Positions 54,705 through 63,900 of a stretch of 64,000 bases of DNA are shown piece by piece. This DNA is from Clostridium sp. AM58-1XD. GTDB taxonomy: Bacteria > Bacillota > Clostridia > Lachnospirales > Lachnospiraceae. The notes beneath the pieces are model-generated. The model worked only from the letters and a program-made list of their open reading frames with translations, searched no databases and was not told where the DNA came from. The translations under genes were made by a program, and so were the position numbers. Within the stretch, counting starts at the first letter, position 1. Every line of letters starts with the position of its first letter. The stretch covers positions 1-64,000 of the forward strand of contig NZ_QSDR01000025.1 in the NCBI RefSeq assembly GCF_003464085.1, read 5' to 3'.

Positions 54705-54743
54705 AAGAAGGCGCTGATAATGGGAGAAAGCGCCTTCTTTTTT
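54705..54743 (+). terminator. Terminator at the right end of the element
   Basis: An 11-bp stem AAGAAGGCGCT (54705-54715) / AGCGCCTTCTT (54729-54739) runs into seven Ts. Confidence 0.8.
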
Positions 54744-54745
54744 TA

Positions 54746-54758
54746 CTTTCCAGGAAAG
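54746..54758. repeat. CTTTCCAGGAAAG palindrome, copy inside the element
   Basis: Third copy of the 13-bp palindrome found at 22535 and 22695. It follows a terminator as the first copy does, and is followed by a related AAGCTGTTCTT. Confidence 0.6.
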
Positions 54759-54831
54759 AAGCTGTTCTTCTTTTTAGATTTAAAAATAATGGAGGAAGGA
54801 TCTAAGAATCAACGGATTAGTTCTGATAAAA

Positions 54832-54871
54832 ATGATTGATACAATCGACGCATTCATGAATTAAAGAGAAA
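54832..54871. other. attR (right junction of the intervening element)
   Basis: Element half up to CGACGCATTCA, then TGAAT (54857-54861), then host ylmC sequence TAAAGAGAAA. Central GA at 54858-54859. Confidence 0.8.
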
Positions 54872-55106
54872 AGAAATCATTAATATCAATGACTGCCGCA
54901 GGCTGGGATTTGCCGGAGACATTGAATTTGACATAAAAACGGGCTGCATCCTGGCGCTTATTGTATCGGGGCCTGGCTGTTTCTGCGGATTCCTGGGGCA
55001 TGATAAAGAATATATTATTCCGTTCTGTGATATCTGCCAGATCGGGGAAGATATTATTCTGGTAGATGTAAAAAGGAAGGATGTGGAAGAAAAATGCAAG
55101 GTTTAG
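54861..55106 (+). pseudogene. ylmC: 3' fragment of the interrupted ylmC/ymxH-family gene
   Basis: The frame LKRKEIININDCRRLGFAGD...EKCKV is 81 residues with no start codon. It matches the YlmC/YmxH family (PRC-barrel-like; ALIVSGPGCFCGFLG; PFCDICQIGEDIILVD). Joined to MRICE at 35351 it makes an intact 86-residue protein. nrdR follows directly, as in related spore formers. Confidence 0.85.
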
Positions 55107-55185
55107 CTTGCGATAATGATTGTCCTAGGGTAAAATGGTATATAATTGTAGAAAAATGATTTATGAAAAGAAGGAGGACCAGGAC

Positions 55186-55644
55186 GTGAAATGCCCGTTT
55201 TGCAATGAATCAGATACAAAGGTGATCGATTCCAGACCAGCTGACGACAACAGTTCCATTCGCCGCAGAAGACAGTGTGAATCCTGCGGAAAACGCTTTA
55301 CGACATATGAAAAGCTGGAAACCATGCCGTTGATGGTAATTAAGAAAGACAATTCCAGAGAGGCCTACGACCGTTCAAAAATTGAAGCGGGGATTATCCA
55401 TTCATGCCATAAAAGGCCTGTTTCCACACAGCAGATTAATGCGATGATCGACGAGATCGAGAATGAGATTTTCAATATGGAAGAGAAAGAAGTGGAGACG
55501 ACGATTATTGGTGAACTCGTTATGAGGAAATTAAAAGAACTGGATGAGGTGGCCTATGTCCGCTTCGCTTCCGTTTACCGCGAGTTTAAGGACGTCAATA
55601 CGTTTATGGAAGAGCTGGGAAAATTATTAAAGAAGCAGGATTAG
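55186..55644 (+). CDS. nrdR: Transcriptional repressor NrdR
   Basis: NrdR represses ribonucleotide reductase genes through dATP/ATP sensing. The zinc ribbon CPFC...RRRRQCESCGKRFTTYE and the following ATP-cone domain are clear. The GTG at 55186 (152 residues) gives the normal N-terminus MKCPFC after AAGGAGG; the longer frame upstream is unlikely. Confidence 0.95.
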   Translation: MKCPFCNESDTKVIDSRPADDNSSIRRRRQCESCGKRFTTYEKLETMPLMVIKKDNSREAYDRSKIEAGIIHSCHKRPVSTQQINAMIDEIENEIFNMEEKEVETTIIGELVMRKLKELDEVAYVRFASVYREFKDVNTFMEELGKLLKKQD

Positions 55645-55649
55645 AGCAG

Positions 55650-56162
55650 ATGTTTAAAAGGTTTTATCCGGGAAGTTATATGGATTCCACATATGATATA
55701 TCATTTGAGGCATTAAAGAATCAGGGGATATGCGGCGTGTTGTTTGATGTCGACAACACCCTTGTTCCTCATGACGCGCCGGCGGACGAGAGGGCAAAGA
55801 CCCTGTTTCGTCATCTTAGGGAAATAGGGATGGAGACATGCCTTCTTTCCAATAATAAGGAGCCGAGAGTAAAGCGTTTCGCTGAGGAAGTGGGCACCCG
55901 CTACATATATAAAAGCGGGAAGCCTTCGAGAAAAGGATATTGGAAAGCGATGGAACGGATGGGGACAGACTGCCGTTCCACAGTTTTTGTAGGGGATCAG
56001 CTGTTTACAGATATTTGGGGGGCAAACAGGACGGGAATGAAAAGCATATTGGTGAAGCCGATCAATCCGAAAGAGGAGATACAGATTGTGCTGAAACGCG
56101 TTCCAGAGAAAATCGTTCTGTGGTTTTACAGGCGGAGATATGACCGGACAGGCAGCAGGTAA
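55650..56162 (+). CDS. yqeG: YqeG-family HAD-IIIA phosphatase
   Basis: 170 residues: FDVDNTLVPHD (HAD motif I), LLSNN (motif II), KPSRKGY (motif III) and FVGDQLFTDIWGAN (motif IV). The family is related to mitochondrial phosphatidylglycerophosphate phosphatase; the bacterial substrate is not firmly known. It begins six bases after nrdR. Confidence 0.92.
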   Translation: MFKRFYPGSYMDSTYDISFEALKNQGICGVLFDVDNTLVPHDAPADERAKTLFRHLREIGMETCLLSNNKEPRVKRFAEEVGTRYIYKSGKPSRKGYWKAMERMGTDCRSTVFVGDQLFTDIWGANRTGMKSILVKPINPKEEIQIVLKRVPEKIVLWFYRRRYDRTGSR

Positions 56163-56268
56163 ACCGAATCTGGGAGAAGTGAAATAATAAAAAGAGAAAA
56201 ACGATAAAATTTCAAGCGGATAAAGACGTATTTGTACAACACAATTTAATGGAAGAAGATGATTTGGC

Positions 56269-57138
56269 ATGATAAAAGGTACGACGAGAATATGTGGGAT
56301 TATGGCTAATCCGGTAGAGCATTCCATGTCGCCGGTAATGCAGAACTTTTATGGCGAGGCTGCAGGAAAGGATTTTGCCTATGTCCCTCTGAAGGTAGAG
56401 GAAGATCAGGTGGAGGCTGCCGTAAGGGGGGCATATGCCATGAACTTTCTTGGTATGAATGTGACCGTCCCCCATAAACAGAACGTGATGAAGTACTTAA
56501 AGGAGATTGATCCGGCAGCAGAGGCGATCGGTGCAGTCAATACCCTGGTGAGAATTGACGGCGGCTTTAAAGGATACAATGCAGATGCGGCCGGACTGTA
56601 TCGTTCCATGAAAGAGCGGGGGATCACGATCGAGGGTACTTCCTGTGTTCTGCTTGGAGCAGGGGGAGCAGCAAAGGCTGCGGCTTACGTACTGATGAAA
56701 CATGGAGCGGAGCGTGTCTATATTCTGAACAGGAATGCTGCCAGAGCGGAAGAACTGGCTGATTATATGAACGGACTTGCGGGCAAGGCGGTATTCGTAC
56801 CGATGCAGCTTTCCGAGTATGACAGAATTCCAGAGGGAAGATACCTGGCTATCCAGACTACAAGCGTTGGCATGCATCCTCACGATGAGGATGTACTGAT
56901 AGATAATCCGGCCTTCTATCAGAAAATTGCTGTTGCCATGGACGTTGTCTATACGCCAATGGAAACGAGATTCATGAAAATGGTGAAGGAAGCGGGCGGA
57001 CAGGCTTATAATGGCCTGGATATGCTGATTTATCAGGGGGTCATTGCATTTGAGCTTTGGAATCCGGACGCAGTGATCGATGAAAAGACCATAGAAGAGG
57101 CAAGGTGTAGAATGATCGCACAGCTGGGAGGAAAGTAG
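56269..57138 (+). CDS. aroE: Shikimate dehydrogenase
   Basis: AroE reduces 3-dehydroshikimate with NADPH. Substrate loop VEHSMSPVMQN, catalytic Lys in MNVTVPHKQNVM, GAGGAAKA nucleotide loop and the C-terminal NGLDMLIYQG are all present in 289 residues. First of three shikimate-pathway genes here (aroE, aroK, aroQ). Confidence 0.95.
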   Translation: MIKGTTRICGIMANPVEHSMSPVMQNFYGEAAGKDFAYVPLKVEEDQVEAAVRGAYAMNFLGMNVTVPHKQNVMKYLKEIDPAAEAIGAVNTLVRIDGGFKGYNADAAGLYRSMKERGITIEGTSCVLLGAGGAAKAAAYVLMKHGAERVYILNRNAARAEELADYMNGLAGKAVFVPMQLSEYDRIPEGRYLAIQTTSVGMHPHDEDVLIDNPAFYQKIAVAMDVVYTPMETRFMKMVKEAGGQAYNGLDMLIYQGVIAFELWNPDAVIDEKTIEEARCRMIAQLGGK

Positions 57139-57141
57139 ACC

Positions 57142-57659
57142 ATGAACACCACCAGTAAAAACGTGATCTTGATCGGCTTTATGGGAGCAGGAAAGACCAG
57201 CATAGGACAGGAACTTGCGGCACGTTCCGGCAGAACGTTTCTGGATACAGATGAATATATTGAAAAAAAATCAGGTATGACTATTTCGCATATTTTTGAT
57301 GCCATGGGAGAAGAGGCCTTTCGGAAAATGGAAACGGAAGCGCTGCGTGATCTGATCAGCACATCAGGATCCTATGTGATCTCTGTAGGTGGAGGTCTCC
57401 CCATGAGAGCGGAAAACAGAACTCTTTAAAAGAGCTTGGGACGGTTGTCTATCTGAAAGTGTCTCCGGAGACGGTAGAGGAACGGCTGAGGGGAGACACA
57501 ACGAGACCTCTGTTAAGGGGAGATAATCCAAGAAAGAAAATAGAAGAACTGTTGTCCCTCCGCGGGCCTCTTTACGAAGAAGCGGCTCATCTGATCGTAA
57601 ATGCAGACGGCCGGACACCGGAAGAAATAACTTCGGAAATCGTACGACTGGCCGGCTGA
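57142..57659 (+). CDS. aroK: Shikimate kinase, one frame break
   Basis: P-loop GFMGAGKTS, LDTDEYIEKKSG and SVGGGLPMR identify it. The frame stops at 57427-57429 within CTTTAAAA; one T added gives RTLLKELGTVVYL and a 172-residue protein of normal size with the lid arginines (TTRPLL). It begins four bases after aroE. Confidence 0.9.
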
Positions 57660-57805
57660 AACAGGCAGAGTCAAGAAAAAAGTGAAAAAATGCATAGAAA
57701 CAGCAAAATAAAGAAGACTCACAGAATAAGAGTCGGTGACCGCGCAGTCTGTGGGATAGAATAAATGATATTTAAGGGAAATGTACGGAAAAGAGGAAGA
57801 AATTC

Positions 57806-58243
57806 ATGAAGATTCTGGTTCTTAACGGTCCGAACATCAATTTTGTCGGGATTCGGGAAAAGGGAATTTACGGTACCAGGGATTATGCCTGGCTGAAGCA
57901 GATGATGGAACAGAAGGCAGCAGAGGAAGGCCATGAGATTGAGGTGTTCCAGAGCAACTATGAGGGCGGCCTTATTGACAGAATTCAGGCGGCTTACAGC
58001 GACGGAACAGAAGGCATAATTATTAATCCAGGCGCTTTTACCCATTACAGTATAGCGCTCAGAGACGCACTGGCTTCTGTCGAAATGCCAAAAATTGAGG
58101 TGCACATTTCAAATGTCCATAAAAGAGAAGAGTTCCGTCACGTATCCGTGACCGCTCCTGTATGCACCGGGCAGGTGGTAGGCCTGGGACTCCGCGGATA
58201 CGCCCTGGCGATGGATTATCTGACAGGGGCGGACGGCCTGTGA
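57806..58243 (+). CDS. aroQ: Type II 3-dehydroquinate dehydratase
   Basis: 145 residues. The start ILVLNGPNINFVGIREKGIYG carries the catalytic Tyr; NPGAFTHYSIALRDAL and EVHISNVHKREEFRHVS hold the active-site His and Arg. Dehydrates 3-dehydroquinate, the step before AroE. The 146 bases before it contain no clear promoter. Confidence 0.95.
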   Translation: MKILVLNGPNINFVGIREKGIYGTRDYAWLKQMMEQKAAEEGHEIEVFQSNYEGGLIDRIQAAYSDGTEGIIINPGAFTHYSIALRDALASVEMPKIEVHISNVHKREEFRHVSVTAPVCTGQVVGLGLRGYALAMDYLTGADGL

Positions 58244-58296
58244 CTGGCCTGTGGTTTGCCAGGAAGCTGTTCTATACTCCTAAATGAAAAAAATAG

Positions 58297-58325
58297 TTGA
58301 AAAGACAACCATTTTAGTATAGAAT
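58297..58325 (+). promoter_or_regulatory. Sigma-70-type promoter of efp
   Basis: TTGAAA (58297-58302), 17-bp spacer, TAGAAT (58320-58325), 65 bp before efp. Confidence 0.55.
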
Positions 58326-58389
58326 AGAGTAGATTAATCTGAGACAGATAAGATAAAGAAGATAAGATGAACAAGGAGGAATATCATTT

Positions 58390-58947
58390 ATGATATCAGC
58401 TGGTGATTTTAGAAATGGCCTTACCATTGAGATTGAAGGAAATGTATTTCAGATCATGGAATTCCAGCATGTAAAACCAGGAAAAGGCGCAGCATTCGTA
58501 AGAACCAAGATTAAAAATATTATCAGTGGCGGCGTGGTAGAGAGAACATTCCGTCCTACAGAGAAGTTCCCGGCAGCGAGAATTGACCGTATTGATATGC
58601 AGTACCTGTACTCTGACGGCGATTTATTCCACTTTATGAACAATGACACATTTGAGCAGATCGCATTGAATACAGAGGCAATCGGCGATGCCCTGAAATT
58701 TGTAAAAGAGAACGAAATATGCAAAATCTGTTCTTACAACGGCAACGTATTTTCTGTAGAGCCTCCGTTATTTGTAGAACTGGAGATTACAGATACAGAG
58801 CCTGGATTCAAGGGCGATACGGCTACGGGCGCATCTAAGCCTGCAACTGTAGAAACCGGCGCACAGGTTAACGTCCCGCTGTTCGTAAACCAGGGCGATA
58901 AGATCAAGATTGATACGCGTACAGGAGAATATTTATCACGTGTATAA
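58390..58947 (+). CDS. efp: Elongation factor P
   Basis: 185 residues with the KOW-like N-domain ([17 protein letters not shown]), the loop [14 protein letters not shown] whose Lys is at the modified position, and the C-terminal [17 protein letters not shown] signature. EF-P rescues ribosomes at polyproline. AGGAGG precedes the ATG. Confidence 0.96.
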   Translation: MISAGDFRNGLTIEIEGNVFQIMEFQHVKPGKGAAFVRTKIKNIISGGVVERTFRPTEKFPAARIDRIDMQYLYSDGDLFHFMNNDTFEQIALNTEAIGDALKFVKENEICKICSYNGNVFSVEPPLFVELEITDTEPGFKGDTATGASKPATVETGAQVNVPLFVNQGDKIKIDTRTGEYLSRV

Positions 58948-58974
58948 TCACTGCTGACAGATTTTAAAACCATC

Positions 58975-59024
58975 AGGAGCTTCTGCATGGATAGCCGGTG
59001 AGCTATGGCAGAAGCTCCTTTTTC
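58975..59024 (+). terminator. Terminator of efp
   Basis: AGGAGCTTCTGC (58975-58986) pairs with GCAGAAGCTCCT (59008-59019), followed by Ts. Confidence 0.85.
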
Positions 59025-59054
59025 GTAATTTTTACTGTTGCAGAAGATGGATTG

Positions 59055-59069
59055 CTTTTCCAGGAAAAG
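59055..59069. repeat. CTTTTCCAGGAAAAG palindrome, fourth copy
   Basis: A 15-bp variant of the 13-bp palindrome at 22535, 22695 and 54746, again between a terminator and the next gene. Confidence 0.5.
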
Positions 59070-59114
59070 TGTTTTATAATAATAGCTTAATGATATGAAA
59101 GGAATACCAGGAAG

Positions 59115-60871
59115 ATGAAGAAAATTCTTGATTTAATTGCGGCAGAATTAAAGCCTGCCTTTGAGGAGAGCGGTTATGACCCTTCTTATGCGAGGTCGTA
59201 TTATCCAACCGTCCAGACCTGTGTGAATACCAGTGCAACGGCGCCATGGCTGCGGCCAAGGCTTATCGTAAGAAACCGATTGACATTGCTCAGGATGTGG
59301 TGAACAAAGCTTCGGAGAGCGGAATGTTTTCCGAAATTACAGCAGTGATGCCTGGTTTTGTAAATATCAGACTGAAGGAAGAGTGGCTGGCCGGATATAT
59401 GAACGGGATGGCTTCATCCGAAAAACTTGGAATCGAAAGTCCTGAAAAGGCAGAGACCATAATCGTGGATTACGGCGGAGCCAACGTTGCGAAACCGCTC
59501 CATGTGGGCCATCTTCGTGCAGCTATTATCGGAGAAAGTGTTAAGCGTATGGGAAGTTTCCTGGGGCATAACGTGATCGGTGATGTGCATCTTGGTGACT
59601 GGGGCCTTCAGATGGGACTTATTATTGAGGAACTTCGTGACAGAAAACCGGAGCTGCCCTATTTTGATGAAAATTTTCAGGGGGAATATCCAAAGGAAGC
59701 CCCATTTACCATTAGTGAACTGGAAGAAATCTATCCGGCGGCCAGCGGAAAAGCAAAAGAAGATGAGTCGTTTAAGGAAAGGGCACAGAACGCAACGTTT
59801 AAACTGCAGAATGGCTATGCTCCTTACCGCGCTGTCTGGAATCATATTATGAACGTCTCCCTTGCGGACTTAAAGAAAAATTACAGCAATCTGAATGTAC
59901 ATTTTGATCTTTGGAAGGGGGAAAGCGATGCGCAACCATATATTCCAGGGCTGATTCAGGATTTGATTGATAAGGGGCTAGCATATGAAAGCCAGGGCGC
60001 CCTGGTGGTAGATATTGCGGAAGAGACGGATGCCAAGGAGCTTCCGCCGTGTATTGTCAGAAAATCAGACGGTGCGGCTCTGTATGCAACATCGGATCTT
60101 GCTACGATTGTAGAGAGAGAACAGGATTTCCATCCGGACAGGTATATTTATGTAGTTGACAAGAGACAGGATCTTCATTTTACTCAGGTGTTCCGCGTAG
60201 CGAAAAAAGCAGGTATCGTCGACAGTGACAAAAAGATGATTTTCCTAGGCTTTGGAACGATGAACGGCAAGGACGGCAAGCCGTTTAAGACGAGAGAAGG
60301 CGGCGTTATGCGCCTGGAACGTCTGATTGCAGAGATTGATGAGGCAGTTTTCGGCCGTATTATGGAAAACCGTACGGTATCAGAGGAAGAAGCAAAAGAG
60401 ACGGCAAAAATCGTTGGACTTTCCGCTTTAAAGTATGGAGACTTATCCAACCAGGCCTCCAAGGACTATGTGTTTGACGTGGACCGGTTTATTTCTTTTG
60501 AGGGAAATACAGGCCCGTACATTCTGTATACAATTGTCAGAATCAAGTCCATTCTTGGTAAATATGGAGAGATTTCGAAAGAATCCAGTATTCTTCCGGC
60601 TGTTTCAGAAGCGGAAAAGGCGCTGCAGCTGGAGATATCCAAGTATAATGAAGTGCTAGAGAACAGTTTTGCAGAGACGGCGCCGCACAAGATCTGCCAG
60701 TATATTTATGATTTGTCCAATGCATGCAACCGTTTTTATCACGATACGAAGATACTGACGGAAGAAAATAAAGAGCAGAGGGAAAGCTGGCTGTGCCTGA
60801 TCAGGCTGGCGAAGGAAGTTCTGGAGGTCTGTATCGACCTTTTGGGAATCGAAGCGCCGGAAAGAATGTAG
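59115..60871 (+). CDS. argS: Arginyl-tRNA synthetase, one frame break
   Basis: The N-terminal Arg-tRNA additional domain starts at 59115 (MKKILDLIAAELKPAFEESG). The frame goes wrong at GCGAGGTCGTA (59189-59199); one G added restores ARVVLSNRPDLCEYQCNGAM and a 585-residue enzyme of normal size. Class I motif is PLHVGHLRAAIIGE; the KMSKS region is FKTREGGVMRLE. An essential gene, so the break is almost certainly a sequence error. Confidence 0.93.
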
Positions 60872-60919
60872 AATTCTGATCATTTTGTCAGCGGACAGAC
60901 AGGATTTCGGGAGGAGTCC

Positions 60920-63900
60920 ATGGAAATTTCGGAAATGACCTCCAACACGTTCTGGAAGGGCGAGGTTGGAGTGAAAGGCCTGGCAGAAGACCAGGGACAG
61001 ATATATAAAGCTTCTTTGTACGTGAAAAGCGGTCAGGTATTTGACTATTCCTGTTCGTGCAAGGAGGGAAATTCTTATAAGGGCATGTGCAGGCATTGTA
61101 CTGCCCTTTTTGAAAAGTGGAAAAAAGAGTCGGAAGAAAAAAACGGCAAGACGGTTTATACGTCACAGGAAGTGCGGATGATGGTCCGGGAGTATACGAA
61201 TCGTGAAGTAGCCAGGATTATTATGGAGGGAGAGGAAGAAAAGGTACTTCTTCTGCCCAGGCTTCAGTTCGGGCGCGCTGGACTTCAGGTAGAATACCGG
61301 GTAGGCAGAGACAAGACATATGTGGTCAGAGACCTGGTTGCCTTTGTAGATGCTTTGGAAAACGGCAGTCTGGTGGAATATGGCAAGAACTTTTCTTTTC
61401 ATCATAACCCGGAAGTGTTTGCAGATGAATGCAGGCCTATGGTTGAATTTATAATTGAGCTGGTAAACACTTACAGGGAGTATTATCTGAAATTCCAGAA
61501 AGGCCCTCAAATCACTTCCCCGGCTCCTGCGCTGAGACAGATTATGATTGGAAGAACAGAAATGGACCGGTTCTTTTCGATTGTAATGGGGCAGGTGCTG
61601 GACGCAGAAGACCGAATGGGAATATCGAAAAAAGTGGTGGTTGAGGATGGCAATCCTCATATTGCGGTAAAGGCCGCACGGGCAGGAAAGGATGGGATAC
61701 GTGTATCCATTGACAGGAATCTGGCCTGTCTGGAAGGAGAAAAGTATCTCTACCTGATGGATCAGGAGCGTATCTACCGCTGCGATGAGGAATGCAGCAG
61801 CACGCTGCGCGTCTTTGTACAGGGGATGATAAAGAGTCAGGGTGGAAGGCATGAGATTGAGATCAATGAGAGAGACATTCCGCTGTTTTATGAAAGAGTG
61901 CTTCAGAAAGTAGGATGCTATTGGGACATTTCAGCAGAAGATGTAAAACTGGAGGACTACCGTCCGGAAGAATTGAAAGCGCGTTTTGAGTTTGACAGCT
62001 CAGGGCGGAATGAAGTGATTATGAAGCCTACGCTTTCCTATGGGGATTACTCGTTTCACCCGATCGAAGATGAAAAGGTCCCACGCACGGTCTGCCGTGA
62101 TGTACCGGGAGAGTTCAGGATCAGCCAGCTGATATCCAAGTACTTTCGATTTCAGCAGAATGAAAGCCACAATCTGATTATTAAAGAGGATGAGGATGGA
62201 ATATACCGGCTTCTGACACAGGGAATCCCGGAGTTTATGACGTTGGGAGAGGTATACGTTTCAGAGGGACTGGGTCAGTTGAAGGTAATCCCGCCGCCGA
62301 AAATGGCAGTTGGGGTCAAGAGTGTAGGAAACTGGCTGGAACTGACGATTGATGCGCCGGGTATGAGCCGTCAGGATCTCGTTCATCTGCTTTCGGAGTA
62401 CCAGCAGAAAAAGAAATATTACCGCCTGAAAAATGGAGAATTTCTGCAGCTGGAGGGCGGAAGCCTTCTGACCGTTGCCCGTCTGGTTGAGGGGCTGGCC
62501 GTATCGAAAACAGAGCTGCAGAAGGATAAGGTAGCGCTGCCACGTTACCGGGCTGTCTATTTGAACAGCATATTGAAGGAAGAGAGCAGTCTTTCTTTTT
62601 ACCGTGACCAGGCATTCAAATCCATTGTACGCGGAATGAAATCGGTGGAGGACAGCGATTTTGAGATTCCGGCTTCTATAAAGCCGATTCTGAGGGGATA
62701 TCAGAAAGTGGGATTTCGATGGCTGAAAACCCTTGATTATTATGGATTCGGCGGGATTCTGGCCGATGATATGGGACTTGGAAAGACGATACAGGTGATC
62801 GCCCTTCTCCTGGATGAAGAGGGGAAACACAGAAATAAAGAAGAGGAAAGCGCGTCCGGTCCGGCGGATAAAAAGCCATCTCTAATCGTCTGTCCGGCTT
62901 CTCTCGTCTATAACTGGGAAAATGAAATTGCCCGCTTTGCGCCTGAGCTGAAGATTCTCACGGTAGCCGGTACGGCGGAAGAACGAAGAGCGCTTCTGGA
63001 GATGACAGGAGACTATGATGTATTGATTACATCCTATGACCTTCTGCGGCGCGATCTCCTCTTATATGAGGATAAAAAATTCTGTTTCCAGGTAATTGAC
63101 GAGGCACAGTATATCAAAAATGCAGGAACTCAGAGTGCAAAGGCGGTTAAGGCAGTCGATGCCAGGACGAAATATGCCCTGACAGGCACTCCGATCGAAA
63201 ACCGTCTCAGCGAGCTCTGGAGCATTTTTGACTATCTTATGCCGGGATTCCTTTTCAGCTATCAGAAATTCCGCCGGGAATTTGAACTGCCTGTTGTCCG
63301 AGGACAGGACAGAGACGTATTGTCCAGGCTTCATAAGATGATCGGGCCGTTTATTCTGAGAAGGCTGAAGACAGAGGTGCTGAAGGAGCTTCCCGAAAAG
63401 CTGGAGACGGTTGTATATTCCCGCTTTGAAAAGGAACAGAGAGAGCTTTATGCGGCAAATGCAAGCCTGCTGAAGAAGCAGTTGGAAGACGGAGGCGGAA
63501 TGGGAAGAGATAAACTTCAGATTCTGGCAGGTCTGACCCGTCTTCGTCAAATCTGCTGTGATCCCTCTCTGTGCTATCAGAATTTTAAGGGCGAATCAGC
63601 TAAGCTGGAAACATGCATTGATCTCGTCAAGGATGGAGTATCAGGAGGGCATAAGATCCTCCTCTTCTCCCAGTTTACCTCCATGCTGGAGATTATAGGG
63701 AAACGGCTGAGGAAGGAAGAGATTGAGTACCACGTGTTGACCGGAGACACGCCCAAGGAAGAGCGGCTGAAGCTGGTGGATTCCTTCCATCGGGATGACA
63801 CGCCTGTTTTCCTCATCTCTTTAAAAGCAGGTGGGACCGGTTTAAATCTGACGGCTGCCGACGTGGTTATTCACTATGATCCGTGGTGGAATGTGGCGGC

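Larger units (their letters stand above)
35363..54858. mobile_element. 19,495-bp intervening element in ylmC carrying a contractile-tail (tailocin-like) cluster
   Basis: The element is bounded by TGAAT at both junctions. It carries a large serine recombinase at its left end, a candidate directionality factor, tail morphogenesis genes from sheath to fibres, a tyrosine recombinase with fibre cassettes, and holin/endolysin genes. It has no recognisable terminase, portal, capsid, replication or repressor genes. Precise excision would restore ylmC in frame. It is therefore either a reduced prophage or a domesticated tailocin in a skin-like position. Confidence 0.85.

Noticed and set aside
59115..59303. 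Separate small protein before argS
   Set aside because: It is the N-terminal tRNA-binding domain of argS, cut off by a one-base loss.
60888..63816. Several ORFs on the minus strand across the last 3 kb
   Set aside because: They are shadows of the long plus-strand SNF2 helicase, which has all family motifs in one open frame.
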